Shown one piece after another: positions 11,142 to 24,029 of a stretch of 64,000 nucleotides of DNA. Each line of letters starts with the position of its first letter. The first letter of the stretch is position 1. Made by a program: the position numbers and the translations under genes. Source of the stretch: Pyrenopolyporus hunteri. Taxonomy: Eukaryota; Ascomycota; Sordariomycetes; Xylariales; Hypoxylaceae. The stretch covers positions 2,542,001 to 2,606,000 of the forward strand of contig CADCXC010000003.1 of the NCBI GenBank assembly GCA_902806595.1, written 5' to 3'. The notes beneath the pieces are model-generated. The model did not search any database and was not told the DNA's origin. It was given only the letters and a program-made list of their open reading frames with translations.

Positions 11142-12528
11142 TCACGACACGACCTTACTCTTCAACCATTGCAGATTGACCGGAGTGATGGCCTGCCCGC
11201 CCCCCAATACAGCCATGATGTTACGCATGGCCAGCTCCTCGAAGCCTATATGAGTCTCGACGGTACCGCCAGCGTTGTGACACGTAAGCAGGGCTTTGCT
11301 GCCTGCAAATGCTAGGAGCCGCGGATGGACGTTGGGTTCGGCGGCGTGCACATCGAGCGCGACGCTGCTAAGACGGCCTTGCTCTAGCGCCTCGGCCACC
11401 GCCTCCTCATCGACTAGCGATCCACGCGCGACGTTAACAAGGCGCGCGCCGGGTCGAAACCACGCAATGCTCGCGGCATCGATAATGCGACCTGCGCCCC
11501 CTGGTGCGCATAATACTACGCAGTCCGACTCGTGTAGCAATTGCTCCAGGTTCGCCGCGTATCGCGCATGCAACTTGGCCTCGAGAGCCGCCGGCTTGCG
11601 CTCTACATCGTAGTAGCTAATGTTCATGCCGAAGGCAACGCTAAACTTGAGCGCGATTTGCTGGCCAATGTTGCCGAGACCCACGAACCCGAGCGTATGC
11701 CCGCGCAGGTTATGCGACAGCGCCGTCGCGCCCGCGTGACATGCCTGGAAAGTGTCGGGAGTGGAGGCCGAGGAGATGCAGTATGGTAACGCGCGGAACG
11801 TCGAGATAATCATGGCGGCGGCGAAATCGGATACGGCTTCCGCAGCAGCGAGGCCTCCGTTACAGTACAGAATACCTAAGAGTCGTTAGTATGGGCTAAT
11901 ATTTAGGAGTCCTATCGCAACCGCTAGTTTTCCCAGACGGCGAAACGAACGTCCGCTGCAAATGAAAGACTCCCACAGCCATTCCTTTGCCCAACGACTG
12001 TGTTGATATAGATATAATACGCCTAGAATATGCCTTTGAGAGATCACAATACATACCTTTCTCGCCAAGAAGCTGCGTGTCAGCCCAGTCGAAACCGGCG
12101 CCGGCACTAGCGAAGACCCTCACGCTATCGGGTAGCAAGGAGACGAGTTCGGCGTCCCAATTGCCCATCTCGCCGCCGGTACCCCAAAAGGGACGGAAGA
12201 TGGCAGAGAAGTCGCCCCATCGCTTCTCGCGCAGAGCCTGGATGAAGGCGGGCCTCTGTCGCTCATCGGCAGACGGGCGGATCACCTCGAACTGAGTAGT
12301 GAATTCCGTGTACGTCTCGGGATTGTACTTGACCGGATCTCCGATATGCAGCACGACGGGCTTGCTCCCCAGAGGGGCCCCTGGCACGGGCAAGGATGTT
12401 GGCGTTAGGAACCCGGCGGGCTTGGGGGGACTGAGGGTGCTGCTGAGTCGCGTGGCGGCGGGTGCGGGGGAGGTGGAGCGTGGGGTCGGCGGTGCCGTTG
12501 GCATTGGGGTGTTTGTCGGTTCCGCCAT
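11142..12528 (-). CDS. D-isomer-specific 2-hydroxyacid dehydrogenase (glyoxylate/hydroxypyruvate reductase type)
   Basis: Two exons, 12528-12057 and 11875-11142, separated by a 181-bp GT-AG intron, encode 401 residues. The NAD(P)-binding Rossmann motif GLGNIG is at about 223-228, and the family signature LVNVARGSLVDEEAVAEAL follows with the substrate-binding Arg near 308. DVHAAEP supplies the conserved acidic residue (near 337) and CHNAGG the catalytic His (near 357). The family reduces 2-keto acids such as glyoxylate or hydroxypyruvate to D-2-hydroxy acids. The N-terminal ~45 residues are Pro/Thr/Ser-rich and extra compared with the usual ~330-residue enzymes; they could be disordered or a targeting extension. 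Substrate cannot be read from sequence. The gene is convergent with the upstream membrane-protein gene. Confidence 0.88.
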
Positions 12529-14968
12529 GATGTTATTTTATTGTGTTGATATGAGTGATAGGTAGGTACCTGTTTAATAACAGAATGGAAGAGGGGAGGG
12601 AGGGGGGAGTAGACGGAAGGGATAGAGAAGGTAGGTAATAGGTGTATTGTACGTATTCTCCGGTAGGCTTAGGTTAAATTAGACAACCGAGGCGGTGGCT
12701 TCAATTCCCCTAAAGCCTCCAGGTAGGACACACGTTGGAGTGTGCCTCACTCTCTTTCTCCCTCTCTTTCTGCTCTGCGCGCGATCTTGCCCCTCCAGAT
12801 TGAGTAGGATCGTCACATCGGAGTAGGTCCCTTCACCGCCGAACCTGACGTCTTGGCCTTGGAGAAAAATAGGTGCGCCGGGAAGTATAAGCCGCAGCCC
12901 TAGCCTTAATTCTCGACCTGGTGGGGGCGGCGGCGTCGCTCAACGCTACCTAGCAATCAATGGCTAGGTTGAATCGAGGCATTCGCGGCGTTAGAAGCAT
13001 TAGAGGCATTGACGATGCGGACTGGCCCCCAACAAGGCTCCTAGGAGGATCGTTGGCTGCCCTGAATAGGAAATCTTGCTGATAAGCTTCGACTCGGACG
13101 TAGAGGTGGAACCGTTCGATTTTGGCCGGAACGTCAGATCGCTCAAGGAGGGAATGGGGGAAATAGTCCACCGGCCCGGAAGTATGAGGTCACGCGTGGC
13201 TCGTCGAGAGGGGACGGAGACTTCCCACGGGAGAGTCACGAGAGTCGCGAGAGTCACAAGAAACACGACAAGCACGAATAGGGAAAAAACGAGACGGAGA
13301 AAGAAGGGGGAAAGCTTCGATAGATCTCAACCCCATCGCCGTCGTGGGGGGAAGCTGGAGAATTTTCTCCATGTTTGGGTAACGTACAGTATATGAATAA
13401 TTACGATTGGTGCGACGACGAGCAGCAGCGTTACACCGTCACGGCAGAAACCGGCGGGATGCCGTTTCGGGCAATTCGGACCAATGAGGGACAGGGACCG
13501 GGCCCCATTGGATATACGCGAATCGTTGACGTCGTACGAGTACCTACCTAGGTATGAGAGGCAGACGGAGAGTCTGAAAATTGTTGTTGTAGTTGTAAAG
13601 GCTTTAGTGTGCGAGGGCTCCTCCCAAGAGCAAGATCTAAGACAGGTACCTAAGGTACAGTATACCCCTCGCGTCGTGTCTCGCACTTACCCCCCTTTCA
13701 AAGGCTTAACCTAGGCTAGATACCGCTATCTGTGTGTGTGGAGTAGCGGGGTTATACTTTATGGCGTCAGGTATTGTATTATATCGTTCAAGTACCTCGT
13801 CCAGTCTACGATAGCATAAGCCCCCATATAAACTCATTATATTGTATAGGTGCTACACAGCGTAAATGTTTCCACCGTAAATATATCTAGACACAGCGTT
13901 GAAACTTGCCCAGTTTATGCTGTCTAAGACCAGTGCAGGCCTCTAGAGCCGCCGGTGCCTACTCCCTCCTAAATTACCTTGTTGGCCTAGACGAGCTTGT
14001 GTAATCTATCATTCAGCAGCTTGCTTACCCTAGGTTAGGCATGCATACATGACTTTAGGGAACACCTAGTTATTCAGCTGATATTTCGGGCATTCTGTAT
14101 AGCCACCTGTGATCCGAGCTATCAAGGACGGTATTGACCTTTCATGCTTATGTGTGAGTGGGCTCGCTAGATTTCCCCCGGAAAGTGGCAGAGTTCACCA
14201 TATTCCTATCAAGTTATAGAGTTATCTTATGTGATAGTATATTTTAGCCTTTACGATACCTACCTCGGTAGTCTAAGCCGTCAGCAAGATACCTTGCTAA
14301 AGATTCTCAGACGAATGGTGGCCATGAGACGCTACGTTTACTACGATACATATAAGTCGACAATGGCGTAAATGCCAACTTAAGAGCATCAATTTTACAG
14401 CGTCTGTCACTAGATATTTGTACCTAATTCACCACGAAAATGCACTATCCCCCTTCTAATGAATTAGCGCTTCGGTAGACTCAGCGCTCTAGGCTAGGCG
14501 TCTAAGGTTCCACCGCGTGGGACTCCACGCCTGAAGTTCAGCCCTAACCACTCAGACAATCTAACGCCGTCTTCTCTTCGCATGCTATCAAGGATTGTAC
14601 CCATCCAATTCTACATAAAGCTAGAAGACATAGGCTATCATATATAACTATAATTCGATCTTCAACTTGTCGGAATTCCTGATAATAACAGCTAGGACGT
14701 TAGCTACAAGTAAACAGGTAGGCTAAGGGGCTGTTTCCCGTAGCCGCCTTCTGCGTATGGACCACTACGCCCGCCTTTAAATAACTAAAAGCAAGTATGT
14801 CCATGAGCTGTATCGGGCCCGCTCTGCAAAGGGTCTCGATACCCCCTAATATAATGGACACTCTCTTATACATTAGTAGCGGGATTCGTTTTAAACGATG
14901 ATTTCGATTGGCATGATTCCCACTTCTAAGCCCTGATACCAAGTTAATACTCGAGTCGTCGACGACTT
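12529..14968. other. Intergenic, no supported gene
   Basis: About 2.4 kb between the dehydrogenase start and the 3' end of the 2EXR gene. It includes TAGG/CCTA tracts (12559-12571, 13538-13555) and a purine-rich plus-strand stretch around 13200-13330. From 13700 onward the sequence is AT-richer with frequent stops in all frames. I saw no domain, RNA gene or transposon ends. Confidence 0.55.
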
Positions 14969-15667
14969 CTAATCGACGGAGAAATCGGTCGTATGATAAG
15001 ATACTAACCGGGTAACAAATCCTAGATTCCTAAGGCGGAAATGGCCAGGTCTGAAGAGCCGCTGTAAATTACTCGATAGTATGCGAGACAACGAATCCAT
15101 ACCCACGACCGGTTCGAGCACGCACTCGCCGCCCCGAAAACTAGAGGGCGGGCGCTGTTCGTCGTACATGAGCAACACGAACTCGTCCAACCCGTCGAAC
15201 AGAGCCTTGTCCCAGGTCTTGAAAGTCGCGAACTTGAAGTTGTGCGCCCAGCAGCCCATGCTCAACCCGAAGCGCCGAAGCCCGCGACCGATCGGATCCC
15301 GCAGCTGAATGGTCCTAAAGAGATCCTCCACGCGCATGTAATCGGCGTCGCCCAGGACCACGAGCAAGTCCGAACGCGGCGCGAAATATAAGTAGCGGGG
15401 ATTCGGCCTCGCCGGCTCGGACTTGGAGACGGGCAGGAGAACGATGTAGTGCTTCAGCGCTATGGCACGGGACTGGGAGCAGACGGACAAGGCTATGGGA
15501 TTCGCGCAGTTGGACACCCACGCCACGCTTTCCTTGCCGTCGCTGCTCTTGCACCTCCGCGTATGCAGTTCTACCACGCGGGGATAGAAAGTCTCCTCCC
15601 AGATCTGGAGGCACAGCTCGGTTGGCAGCGAGGTTAGTGGCCTCGAAGCTCGCAGAGCCGAAGCCAT
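14969..15667 (-). CDS. 2EXR-family protein
   Basis: Single-exon 232-residue ORF. The N-terminus LTSLPTELCLQIWEETFYPR then VVELHTRR is the characteristic start of the fungal 2EXR family, in which an F-box-like LPxELRxxIW motif is followed by a PRVVEL strand. Downstream features of the family are a conserved SVCSQSRAIALKHY segment and YLYFAPRSDLLVVLGD. The family is greatly expanded in Pezizomycotina and has no established biochemical function; similarity to F-box helices has been noted. The end may be incompletely modelled: a GTTAGTAT donor-like site lies close to the stop, so a short extra 3' exon is possible. No signal peptide or membrane segment. Confidence 0.82.
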   Translation of the reverse strand: MASALRASRPLTSLPTELCLQIWEETFYPRVVELHTRRCKSSDGKESVAWVSNCANPIALSVCSQSRAIALKHYIVLLPVSKSEPARPNPRYLYFAPRSDLLVVLGDADYMRVEDLFRTIQLRDPIGRGLRRFGLSMGCWAHNFKFATFKTWDKALFDGLDEFVLLMYDEQRPPSSFRGGECVLEPVVGMDSLSRILSSNLQRLFRPGHFRLRNLGFVTRLVSYHTTDFSVD

Positions 15668-16504
15668 TTCTGCCGTAATAGGCTTAGCAGTCAGCCAGGA
15701 TCAGCTTGGGATAAAGCAAATACCGGGCCTGCATTAACCAACCCAATTATATATTATTTTCCTATGGGAGTATCCGTACTCCCAGTCCAGTATTATTCAG
15801 AATTCCCGTATAGAAGTAATAATCCACCAGCCCAGTTGGCAATCAAGTTCGCCCAGGACTCAGGTTTCGAGGCTCGGTGCGTAAGAAGGGCGGGGACCCC
15901 TAAAAGTCTTCCGAAAGGCGGGCGCTCAGCCGCTGGGCAATCAAGAATGACTGAGAGAATGAATCTCCGCCTGGCTCACTAAGGAGTATCAACGAGCTCG
16001 TAGCCCATGGTTGGTCGATAGCTAGATAACAGGAATCTTTGGAGTTGGCTGATTAAGTGCTATGAACGCTTATTCGCGAGATAGGATGAGTCCCTTGCTG
16101 GACCTATCCATGACGTCTTGCGCGGCGGAGAATATTGCTACCCAGCTCAAAAACAGATCATGAACGATGAGTTCGGTATAATTTTCTCTTCCACGATTAC
16201 ATTTATGCGCGAATCTTCAAATTGCTCTAGTCTTTGAGGAGCTCTCAATGAATAGAGAACTTAAAAGTTATACTATTTCTTCTATTCTTCACGCCGGAGC
16301 TTTCTGCCGACCCCGCAATCCCGAAGCCCTCATCTTATCGCGATGAAGCGCTATAGACCAATAAGCCACCGAACGCCAACAGGAACATAAACTATATCCT
16401 CTTCCCATCCCTTTAAGTTCGTCTCTCGTCAAGTGAGAACGGCCTCACCATATACTCGACACTCATCCAATCGCACCCCAGCCCAAGCATATTACCATTA
16501 CATA
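15668..16504. other. Intergenic, no supported gene
   Basis: Promoter side of the 2EXR gene and 3' side of the S28 peptidase gene, about 0.8 kb. Only short frames occur (72 codons at 15764-15982, plus) and none is recognisable. A weak tRNA-like stem-loop at 16330-16370 was examined and rejected. Confidence 0.55.
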
Positions 16505-16599
16505 TTACTTTGGATCGGTACGTCGTAAATCATTCAATCCCAACCTCTTCAAACGCCCGCCGGCACCAACCCGAACGCCCGCGATCTCGCGTACGCCGT

Positions 16600-18362
16600 T
16601 CAAAGCATAAATAAGCACGCAAAAACGATAAGACCGAAAAATGACACCGGGTGACTCACCGGGGCCAGAGTTGACGACGCAGCTAGCGTCTGGTTGCCTT
16701 GGCCGAGCCACTCCTTCAAGTGCGCCAGCTTAACGTCTCGGATCTAAAAGCGTCAAAGTAGCCGGTCATTAGCATCTCCTTTTCTTTTTTCTCGACAGCC
16801 AATATAATTCAGATATATCAGAAAAAACCACCAACCTGGTCCAACTGCGGCTTCACGCCGCGGGGCTCGACGGCCTCCGAGACGGCGTCCTCGGCATGCG
16901 CCGTCCCGTCCACGACCACGACCCTCGAGTGGTTGTACATGTCGCTGGCGGTCAGCGCCGGGGAGCCGATGGCCGCGTTGCGGTCGTACCGGTTCTGGAC
17001 GATGAGCAGCCGCTCCGTCGAGTCGACGATGTCGTTCGTCATCGCGTACTTCTGCAGGAAGTACTCGTTCTCCCGGTCGTAGTCCGCGCTCTCCCACGCG
17101 CGGTTCGCGCATAGGTCCACGGCGCCGCGGGCGTACGCCTCGGGCAGCAGGTTGTCCGCCGGGATCGATCTGTCGTTGATGGGGTAGTAGCTGCAGGTGA
17201 TGTAGCTGAAGGCCGGTTGGTTGGTTAATAGATTCCCCGAACTCGCAATCGAAATGTTGCTGTTGTGGCCGTCGATGCAGCTCGATTCGTTAGCCCACGA
17301 GGCCGCGAGGAGAGGTATGCGGAGCACCTCGCCCGTCGTTTGCGCCGCGGTAGTCTTCTCGATTAGGTCTGCTAGAGGGTTCGCGGTCGGGTACTTTTCA
17401 ACCCAAGGGTAGTTGAACTTGGAAATTGAGAGGTATGTGTTCAGCGCCGCCTTATACAACCGCTGGTAATCTAGTGACGTCGAGTTCTGGCACATGTTGA
17501 GGTCTGGGATAGCTGTATCACAGGTATCATCTATCGCTCGTTAATTTAACGGGCCGTACCTCCTCGTACGCGAGAAACTCTTACCTGCAACACATTTCTT
17601 AAAATCCAGCATCGCTGCTTGAATCTTAGAAGATGCTTCCTTAGAGTCCTCGAAATACACTTTACTTGCCCATTTCGCCGAATCGAATTTGCACTGGTTG
17701 GAGCCCAGGGGACCAAACGATTCCAAGGCGGGCGAAGACGCAATCGCGCCATAAAACGTCCCTGGATAACGAATACGCGCCGACACGGCAAGGAATCCGC
17801 CATATGAAGCTTTCCAGGGATATTGTTAGCGCAAAGCCAGCCTCCGAGGCCACAAGTGACCATCATACTCACATCCACCATATATAACTCTGCTATTCGC
17901 AGCTCCCGAAACCGTCTTCTTGATCCAATTGACGAAATCGACGCCGTCCTGAAGCACATTATCCAACGTCAGGGAGTCAAACGCGCCGTCCGATGCGTTC
18001 GTGGGGTCGAAGCCAGACGGGTAGCTGCCGCCGCGAAAGTCCCCGAAGTACCGGTGCTCGAGCATGGCGACGAGGCCCCCGAGCTTCGCCGCGTAGTCCA
18101 CGAAGTCGCTGGCGTTGATGGACGGCATCCCGGCCTCGGCGCTCTGGACGAAGAGGATCGGCCCGCCGGGCTCGAAGTGCTGCGCGTTGAGCTGGTACCG
18201 CTGCTTGAAGGTCGCGGAGCCCCCGCCGCTAGTGTGGTTGACCTTTTGCACGAAGTCATGGGTCTCGAAGTCGGTGCTGTTCGATTGAGCTATCGCTAGC
18301 GGGCGGCTTGCCAGGGCCATGGCCGCCAGGAGAGTAGAGATCCTGAGCCTCATTGTCGGCAA
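16600..18362 (-). CDS. Serine peptidase family S28, secreted, probable GPI-anchor signal
   Basis: Four exons, 18362-17873, 17809-17585, 17512-16836 and 16743-16600, with GT-AG introns of 63, 72 and 92 bp in consistent phase, encode 511 residues. A signal peptide (STLLAAMALASRPLAIAQS) starts the protein. FKQRYQLNAQHFEPGGPILF, EHRYFGDFRGGSYPSGF and the nucleophile elbow GGSSYGG (Ser near 165, created across intron 1) are typical of S28. An Asp in QNRYDRN (near 415) and a His in GTAHAED (near 444) complete the probable triad. S28 enzymes are prolyl carboxy-/tripeptidyl-type exopeptidases. The last residues, about LAPVSHPVSFFGLIVFACLF then ML, form a hydrophobic tail after a small-residue region (AASS), as in GPI signals. 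Several N-glycosylation sequons are present. An alternative C-terminus is described under findings. Confidence 0.85.
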
Positions 18363-19622
18363 TGCAGTCTAATGGAACCCGCCGCCCTGGCTAGCAGATG
18401 ACTATAGAACAAGCTACCTGGTCAGCTCCGGCGGTAGCAATCGTCTTATTATTATGGCGCCGACGCTATCCCATACAAATTATGTCTATAGCCGCCTCCT
18501 CTGCCTTAGTATGTCTAATTGTAACGCCAAATTCTAGGTAGGGTCATTAGCAAGCCGTAGTCTTTCTCTATGTCATAGAGAACAATTTGAGTAGCGAGCA
18601 TAGCAGACGGTCTGACTGACAACTGCAGCATGTCAAAGTCGACGATCGTCATACTATTACCCGGTACATAATACCACGAGCATATAGCATGATCAGATGA
18701 TTAACAAGTTTAAACATTCGGGTGAAGAGCTGTCGGAACTTCAGATGACGGGTAGAACAAGGTTGAATAAGTTTGAAGGCGCGTACAGCCGAGTGATGCC
18801 ACATAATGTTGGAAGACTAAAGTGGCACATATAGGTCCGCTTAACCGTCCCCTCAAGCCAGGTCAACCTTTTTCTGAGAATCATATGAACAGACGTGGGT
18901 AGAATACCGTAGACGCTTCGTCGGCGTGACCAATTGAAGCCGCTATGACCCACCCATGCCTCAGTTATGCGCGATGTCTGCTGGGTCTTCTTTATGCATT
19001 TCCATATTCGGTCAATGGTAGCCCGTTACCGCGGAATATTACCGAGGGCTCGGGGGTGGATGTTTCCACTCGTGTTAGCAATGCCAGGCCGTTTCTCCCT
19101 GCAAATAGCCGATCATTTGCCCATTGTTATTGCGACAACAGACACCGAAAGTCTGAGAAGATGGGACACGTCGGGAGAGCCACAAGCTAATGCATTTTAG
19201 AAGCTTCCCTTGCGCTCATGTCCAACTCCTCTGGCTCTAAGTATGACAGTCCCAGAATCCCGGGGTCCGATTACGAAGTCAGAGGGGAGCTCGTATTCAA
19301 AACTCAACCTCTAATGTTTTAAGAAATCGCCGTAAAGCTGACACTGGCCCTTGATAAGCCGCCACGCCGTAGAATCCGTTTATTTGTACTTAGGCTTTCC
19401 CTTTTATGTCTAATACCGAGTAACAACTAACGATTACGAGCGCCCCTTACTTACAGTACTCCGTGACACGCGGCAGCTACGGCCGTTGCCATATGAATCC
19501 ACGCCCTCCGATTGTGTATCCCTACAGTTGATAAAACGGCAAGCGTAGAATAGAGAAGCTCTCAGGATCTTCGCAGCCGGTATCGTAGTTTCCTATACCA
19601 AAGACAAACGGCGTTTGGCCAT
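18363..19622. other. Intergenic, no supported gene
   Basis: About 1.3 kb upstream of the S28 peptidase and downstream of the helicase gene. It holds only short frames without recognisable features and no repeats of note. Confidence 0.55.
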
Positions 19623-22600
19623 TTAAGCGTCTAAGCCATCTAACTCTATAAGCTTGGCCACCATCCTAATCACCTCGTTATCGCGAACATCGGCGTGCGG
19701 GTCATTGACTTTCAACGCGATGATGTTGTCTACCATGCCCCTAAGCCTCGAGACCAAGACACCAATTCTTGCCCAACCGCGTAGCCTGTATTTGAAGCTA
19801 CGGTTAGTGCTAATTAGAAACCACGACTTTGGGACAAGAAAACTTACCGCAGCCAGCCGTCAACCACTAAACCCCGGCCAAGAGTATCGAGTTCAATGGC
19901 GCCTGAGAATAGAAGTAGCGTGAAAGCATTGAACGCTATAGATAACTCACTATTAGTATATCATAAGGAAATAGTAAATGGAGGGATGTAAGACTTACGA
20001 GTCAACTCCCGGATGAAAATCTTGCTCGTAGACATCATATTGAAGTAGGACAGGAAGGCAGCGTTGCCCGAGAAGTTCTGGCTATCGTGCAATGTACTCG
20101 CTGGGTGGATGAAGACGCGGCCGTTCTCCTGCGTAAAATACTTGATCATCCGGGCTTCCGGGTCGAGCTCCACCGCACCCGACATCGATGTCGCAAATTT
20201 CTTATCTGGGAACTGTATCCGCGCTATCTGGGGTGCGAAAGCTGACGCCGTCAGAGCACGCACGATGGATGGCGAAACTTGATTGTTTGAGGGACGTGTT
20301 TCGCGTATGCCTAGCTCGGAGAGTGCCGAGTAGTATTGCGCCCGCGTCGCCGAAATGTCCGTGAGAGTTTGGTACGAGAGGAAGTTCTCATCGCAGAACT
20401 GCCGCACTTGTCGCTGCGGTCTCCCCTCTTCCATCATCGCGTTCCATTCTTGATAGGCTCGCAAATCCGTAAGGAGATCGCCATCGCCTCTGAAAAACCG
20501 CATGCGCGCAGCTTTAGCCTCATCTCGCTTCTCCGGGGGGGATACGAATGGACTCTTCGTGCTGAGGATAGAGGCGATAGAAACGCTCTCATCAAGGCAT
20601 CCGAAAATAGCGCCGTAGATCATGAGCTTTCCGCACCTAAGGTCAGCGGGTATCATGGCCAACTGCTGTCCGAGAGCAGTCAGCTCGTCTCCGTCGAGCG
20701 CCCCCATCCGCTGCAACATCTTGACGGCATTTTCTACGGCAGAAACGGCCGGCGGTGTTGGTGTCCTCCCTAAGAACCCGGCGACGTCTCTAGTCCCCAT
20801 AGCTCGCACGGAAAGGCAAAGTTGCTCGAGAGGCACGCGCCGAATTTCCGGCTCTGGGCGTTCTGCCATACGCTCCTCGAGATTCCTCGTATAAAGCTTA
20901 TAACACTTGCCAGCCTGCACTCTGCCAGCACGTCCTCGGCGCTGTTTGCAAGCGGCGCGGGAAGCCCACGTCTCTTCGAGCTTACGCATATTGTTCTGAG
21001 GATCGAAGCTCGTTTCCTTCACCTTACCCGTATCGATAACAGCAACGATATCGTCGATCGTGATCGACGTCTCTGCTACGTTCGTCGCCACCACGACTTT
21101 CCGCTTCCCAGCAGGAGGGTTTGTAAATACTCTCCGTTGCTCGCGAGTATCGAGGGAGGCATGCAGGGGAAGCACATGGAGAGAAGAGACATTTTTAAGC
21201 TGGTTGACCGTACGGTTGATCTCCGCAACACCCGGTAAGAATATAAGAATACCACCTTTCTTGTTGCTATGATATAAGTCGGCATCGATGGCTTTTGCTG
21301 TCTCAACAAGCAAAGAGTAGTTAATCCGGGAGCCTAGTCTCTGAATGGTCTTGTTAATAGGATCTTGTGGTCCTTTATCACCGGTACTCTGGTCTGCTGG
21401 ATTTGACGGGTCAAACATTCCCTCGTTCCGATCGCGATACCCGTTATTGTCGACGGTGAAGTCCGTCATGCGAATTATATCATCGAGATAGTAGTCCTCG
21501 ACTGGGAATGTTCTGCCGGCAATCTCAACTAGCCCGACCTGAAGTCCTTCGGAGGTAAAGTAGCTCTGAAACGTTGCCGCGTCAAGCGTCGCGCTCATGA
21601 GGACAAGCTTCAGATCCTTTCTTCGCTTCAAGACGTCGCGAATAATACTCAGGAGGAAGTCCGTGTCCAGACTCCGCTCGTGAACTTCGTCGATGACCAC
21701 ATGGCTAACATCAGCGAGCGACGAAACAACGTCCTCAGTCCGTCCTCCAGAAGTCTGCAAGCGCCTCAAAAGCACACCAGTAGTTACAAAGGTTATTTTG
21801 GTCTGCGGGCTGATCTTGTTCTCTCCGCGGATGGAGTAGCCAACTTCCTGGCCAAGTTTTGAGCAACGCTCGTCGCTGACTCTGTCCGCAAGGCCAAGGG
21901 CGGAGATCCTACGTGGCTGTGTGCATATGATGTTCGCGGCATTGCCAAGTCCCTTGCTATAGAGGTCGTCTAGAATGAATTGGACTGATTGCGTCGATTT
22001 TCCGGAGCCCGTCTCGCCAGCAATTATGGTGACTTGCTTCTGCGAGACTATGCTGACGACCAGTTCTTTTGCTTGCCAGGCGGGCAACTTTTGGCGTTGA
22101 GCGAGCATCTCCTTCATAGCAGGGCTCCCTTGCCTCTTCTGCCATTCCTCTCTGCTGCGCGTATCTACTTTCCACGACAGCGGCTTCGGATGCCTCGAAG
22201 ATTTCTGCTTGATTGGAGTGTGGCGAGTCTCCGCCGCAGTCGATGCGACACCTGATATATCTCGAAGCTTTCCGGGATTTTCGATAATAGAGTTAATGTT
22301 TTGCTGAATCCAGTCAACCGCGAAGTAGATCTTCATCGGCTCTTCGCTTAGAGACTCCTTGAGATAGGCCAGCGTCTTCTTGACCACGCTAAGTTTAATA
22401 TATGACGGCAGATCCGACACCACAGCCACAACAACTTCGGACGGATACCGCGATGACTTACGAAACTGTGCGTACGTTTCGATGTCCTTTTTAGGACCGT
22501 TCCTGACGGAATCGATCCGGATTTGACAGACTTCGTCAGACAAGCGCTTGAAGTGCTCACCGTAGACGGAGGCGAGACTCTCCATCTCGTCATTCCAACA

Positions 22601-24029
22601 CTCCTCCGGAGTGCCTGATATAAAAGGCTCTTCAACGGTGCCTTTTGCCTGCGTAGAGTCGTCGCCACTAAAAAGCAAGAAATGCTGTAGTGCTTCAGCA
22701 GTGAGGCCTTCATCTCCACCATTCTCATCGTAGAGTTTTCTGCATAGCTCGGCAGAGTAACCCGACTGAGACAACCGTTTTACTGCTGCCTCGCGCTTTA
22801 GATCCTGGGTTGCAGCTACCGTGACGCCGGCGCTGTAGCTCTCTGGTAGCGCCCATCTGGGTAGATCATCCTCGGGCACATGTATAAGGAGCCACTCAAG
22901 GGTCTCCTCTCGGTCTTTGCATTCATCTACGGCTTCTTCTATGTGACTTTTCCGAAAGCCAGAATTGGTAAGCTCCTTGATGATCGCCTCTTTCTGGGAA
23001 GCGGACATTTTGACATTATGCGGATTCCATATGACTTCCCGCCGAAGCAAATCTTCTAACTGAGATCGCGTCTTTCGTCCCATCTCGATTTTTGGAACAT
23101 TGGTCCACCCTTTCATAGGGTTCCCGCCTCCTCCAGACGAGGTCGAGGCGTTGCTCCGAAGAACTAAGCCAGCCGCGCCAGGCATGTTCTTCGCCTTTTC
23201 CCTAATCGCCTCCTGCTCTTTTCTCTTTTTCTCGGCGGTGGCTTTCTCATCTTCTCGTTGCTTCAGGGTAGCGAAAGGGTCTGCATCGTACATCCAGGCA
23301 TTGCCCTTCTTCACGTCTTCCTTCTTCAACTCCTCGAATTTCTTCCATAGCGCTTTGTAATCAGGGGGGAGGCTAGTATGTATGTTCTTCATACTACAGA
23401 CCCTAAATAGCGCGTACGTAGCAGCGGCATGCTTAGCTTCCAGGGGTGTCTCCCTCGTCACCAGTTGCTTATGATCTGGGGGTAGTTTAAAAGGAGGGAG
23501 CTTCTGCACCTCCTGCGTCTTGGGGTTCTTAGCACTGAGCTGGACGAAATACGAGATGCCCTCCGAATTTCTGATCTATCGCAACTTCATTAACTAGGTA
23601 CACTAAGGCAGTCGAGCAAAACAAGCCGCTTACAAGTTGGTAGTCGGGCTTGTCCCACTTCTGCTTCTGGCAATGCTCCGAGAGCAAGTTCACGGGCAAC
23701 TTGCCGGTCCAACTGGCGCCTCCGATGATTTGCTTGACGGTTGGCTTCGGGGGGCCAGAAGCCTCCGCCGCCGACTCACCCGGCCCGGCTTTCTTTCCCC
23801 CTGCATTTGAAGGGCCCCCGCTTCCTCCTCCCTTTTTGTTAGGCTTAGTATCTTTGGTAGAATTTGTGAAAACGATGAAATCGTCGTTCTGCTGTGAAGT
23901 CTGCTGTGAGTTACTGGTGTTTTTACCTGCCTTTGATGCGGTGGACTTCTTGGATGATGATGAGGCGCTGGCGGCCACGGCAGCTCCCGAGGGTGCCGCT
24001 GTGGCCTTATCCTTGCCTTTCTTCCCCAT
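19623..24029 (-). CDS. DEAH/RHA-type RNA helicase, DHX57-like, with UBA and RWD domains
   Basis: Four exons, 24029-23634, 23575-19999, 19935-19848 and 19797-19623, with introns of 58, 63 and 50 bp and phases 0, 1 and 2, give 1411 residues. After a low-complexity N-terminus come a UBA-like region (about 315-365, EAIIKELTNSGFRKSHIEEA), an RWD domain (about 455-560, CWNDEMESLASVYGEHFKRL) and the helicase core. The core shows GETGSGKST (about 650), DEVHERSLDTDF (about 759, a DEVH variant of the DEAH box), LMSATLDA, VATNVAETSITIDD and QRRGRAGR (about 1010). HA2 and OB-fold regions follow. The last two short exons add a conserved end (FNAFTLLLFSGAIELDTLGR, VVDGWLRFK). The domain order matches DHX57, S. 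pombe Ucp12 and yeast YLR419W. It is probably a 3'-5' RNA helicase; its target is unknown. Confidence 0.92.

Noticed and set aside
16325..16400. tRNA-like element on the minus strand (TCATC stem, 7-nt loop, GATGA stem)
   Set aside because: The anticodon-arm-like hairpin lacks a T at the position before the anticodon, no acceptor stem or proper T-arm could be built around it, and no GGTTCGA-type B box follows.
23509..23509. Helicase start at the GTG near 23509 as a separate gene
   Set aside because: The upstream exon 24029-23634 joins in frame and supplies conserved N-terminal sequence, so the two are one gene.
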